NCBI GenBank assembly: GCA_022843345.1
Contig: JALHNW010000002.1
Coordinates: 1,915-16,284, forward strand
DNA: 14,370 nt
From: Rubritepida sp.
GTDB taxonomy: Bacteria > Pseudomonadota > Alphaproteobacteria > Acetobacterales > Acetobacteraceae
Direction: 5' to 3'
Below the pieces are notes generated by a model that was not told the origin of the DNA, did no database searches, and was given only the letters and a program-made list of their open reading frames with translations. A program made the translations under genes and the position numbers. Positions 13,536 through 14,370 of this stretch are shown one piece after another; the first letter of the stretch is position 1, and each line of letters starts with the position of its first letter.

Positions 13536-14200
13536 TGCTCCATCCCCGCCAGCCAGTTCTCGGCCGCCGCGAGTTCCGCGGCGCGCTTGCTGTCGCCCAT
13601 GCCTTCCGCCTCCCGCCCCGCTGCCGTCACCGCCACCACGAAGACCGGCTGGTGCGCCGGCCCCGCCTGGGACACCAGCCGGTATTCCGGCAGCCCCCTG
13701 CCCTTGCCCAGCGTCCACTCCTGCAACCGGTTCTTGGCGCTGGCCGGCGGCTTCGCGGGGGCGGCCAGCGCCGCCTCCCACTCGCGGCGCACCAGGGCGC
13801 GCGCCGGCTCCAGCCCCGCATCCAGGTAGATGGCGCCCAGCACCGCCTCCAGCGCGTCGCTCAACACGGTGGCGCGCGCGCGCAGGCCGGTGCGGCCTTC
13901 CGCCGGCGGCACGGTCAGCGCCTCGGCGATGCCCAGCGATTCGGCGATGGGGGCGATCGTCTCCTGCGCGCAAAGCAGGCCCAGGCGCTTGCCCAGGTCG
14001 CCCTCGCGCTCCTGCGGGAAGCGCTCGGCCAGCCATTCGGCCATCAGCAGGCCCAGCACGCGGTCGCCGAGGAATTCCAGGCGCTCGTTGCTGTCCAGCA
14101 TGCGCTTGCGCGGGTCGGCGGCGGAGCGGTGCGTCAGCGCGCGCGCCAGCAGCGCCCCGTCGCGGAAGCGGTGGCCGATGCGCTCCTCGAAGGGCGTCAC
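13532..14200 (-). CDS. rnc: Ribonuclease III
   Basis: 222 aa, normal length. RNase III cuts double-stranded RNA in rRNA precursors and structured mRNAs. The signature NERLEFLGDRVL is at 38-49, with metal ligands Glu42 and Asp46; the second acidic pair is Asp115 and Glu118 in SDALEAVLGAIYLDAG. The double-stranded-RNA-binding domain follows from about 155 (NRLQEWTLGKGRGLPEYRLV) to the end (DSKRAAELAAAENWL). A GTG at 14200 overlaps the lepB stop (GTGA) and gives the family N-terminus TPFEERIGHRFRDGALL; the upstream extension of the frame is lepB sequence in another phase. It is overlapped by era at its 3' end. Confidence 0.96.
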   Translation of the reverse strand: MTPFEERIGHRFRDGALLARALTHRSAADPRKRMLDSNERLEFLGDRVLGLLMAEWLAERFPQEREGDLGKRLGLLCAQETIAPIAESLGIAEALTVPPAEGRTGLRARATVLSDALEAVLGAIYLDAGLEPARALVRREWEAALAAPAKPPASAKNRLQEWTLGKGRGLPEYRLVSQAGPAHQPVFVVAVTAAGREAEGMGDSKRAAELAAAENWLAGMEQ

Positions 14201-14370
14201 CGCACCAGGCTCAGCAGTCGCGTCCAGCGGATGGCGAAGGGCCAGTTCCACACCTCCCAGATGCGCGCGGAGCCGTCCACGCTGAAGAAGATGAACTCGG
14301 CGCGGCCCACCAGGTTCTCGGACGGGACATACCAGCCGAGCTGATCACGGTCGCGCGTCGAGCCGGAGAA
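14197..14370 (-). CDS. lepB: Signal peptidase I, C-terminal part (cut by window edge)
   Basis: 57 codons and the stop are present; the catalytic Ser and Lys lie outside the window. Signal peptidase I removes signal peptides from exported proteins at the inner membrane. The visible end reads YVPSENLVGRAEFIFFSVDG, a segment strongly typical of LepB after the last conserved box, followed by WEVWNWPFAIRWTRLLSLVR. The stop overlaps the rnc GTG start by 4 nt. The lepB-rnc-era order is a common alphaproteobacterial arrangement and supports the call. Confidence 0.9.
   Translation of the reverse strand, partial: FSGSTRDRDQLGWYVPSENLVGRAEFIFFSVDGSARIWEVWNWPFAIRWTRLLSLVR

Overview
The window is high-GC alphaproteobacterial DNA, most likely from an acetic-acid-bacteria relative (Acetobacteraceae or similar Rhodospirillales; inferred from composition, protein style and the lepB-rnc-era-recO-parC order). 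Every convincing gene lies on the minus strand, so transcription runs from high to low coordinates.

Right part (about 9184-14370) is host core genome. In reading order it holds the C-terminus of signal peptidase I (lepB, cut by the window edge), RNase III (rnc), GTPase Era (era), RecO (recO), topoisomerase IV subunit A (parC) and a small secreted protein. Spacing is tight: lepB/rnc and rnc/era overlap by 4 nt and the other gaps are 2-38 nt, so this looks like one housekeeping operon.

Left part (about 1-9124) is a mobile element, a prophage or phage satellite. It starts within 157 bp of the end of the host operon and runs off the left edge. In reading order it has a PrimPol-VapE type primase/helicase, a repeat region with a small ORF, an HNH endonuclease, a Terminase_1-type large terminase, two unrecognised genes (137 and 243 aa; the second has a MerR-like N-terminus), an HK97-type major capsid protein, the prohead protease, the portal, and the first 8 codons of one more coupled gene. 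No integrase, repressor, small terminase, tail or lysis gene is visible.

Two things stand out. First, between the primase and the HNH/terminase genes lies a 296-bp two-fold symmetric structure. It has two 107-bp arms in inverted orientation, eleven exact copies of the octamer GTGACGCA in both directions, mostly 10-12 bp apart, and an 82-bp centre with a run of G-tracts on the minus strand. It is a strong candidate replication origin of the primase, or a cos/packaging site. Second, the capsid genes run capsid-protease-portal in the direction of transcription, the reverse of the usual HK97-like portal-protease-capsid order. A primase with an adjacent iteron-like origin, HNH, terminase and a capsid-first head module fits a capsid-forming satellite (cf-PICI-like) at least as well as a standard prophage. 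The missing left end prevents a decision.

Coupling within the element is close: HNH/terminase and capsid/protease/portal/next gene are joined by stop/start overlaps. These two blocks are separated by the two unrecognised genes, the second of which has its own promoter-like sequence and operator-like inverted repeat. The capsid gene follows a 130-nt leader with back-to-back hairpins.
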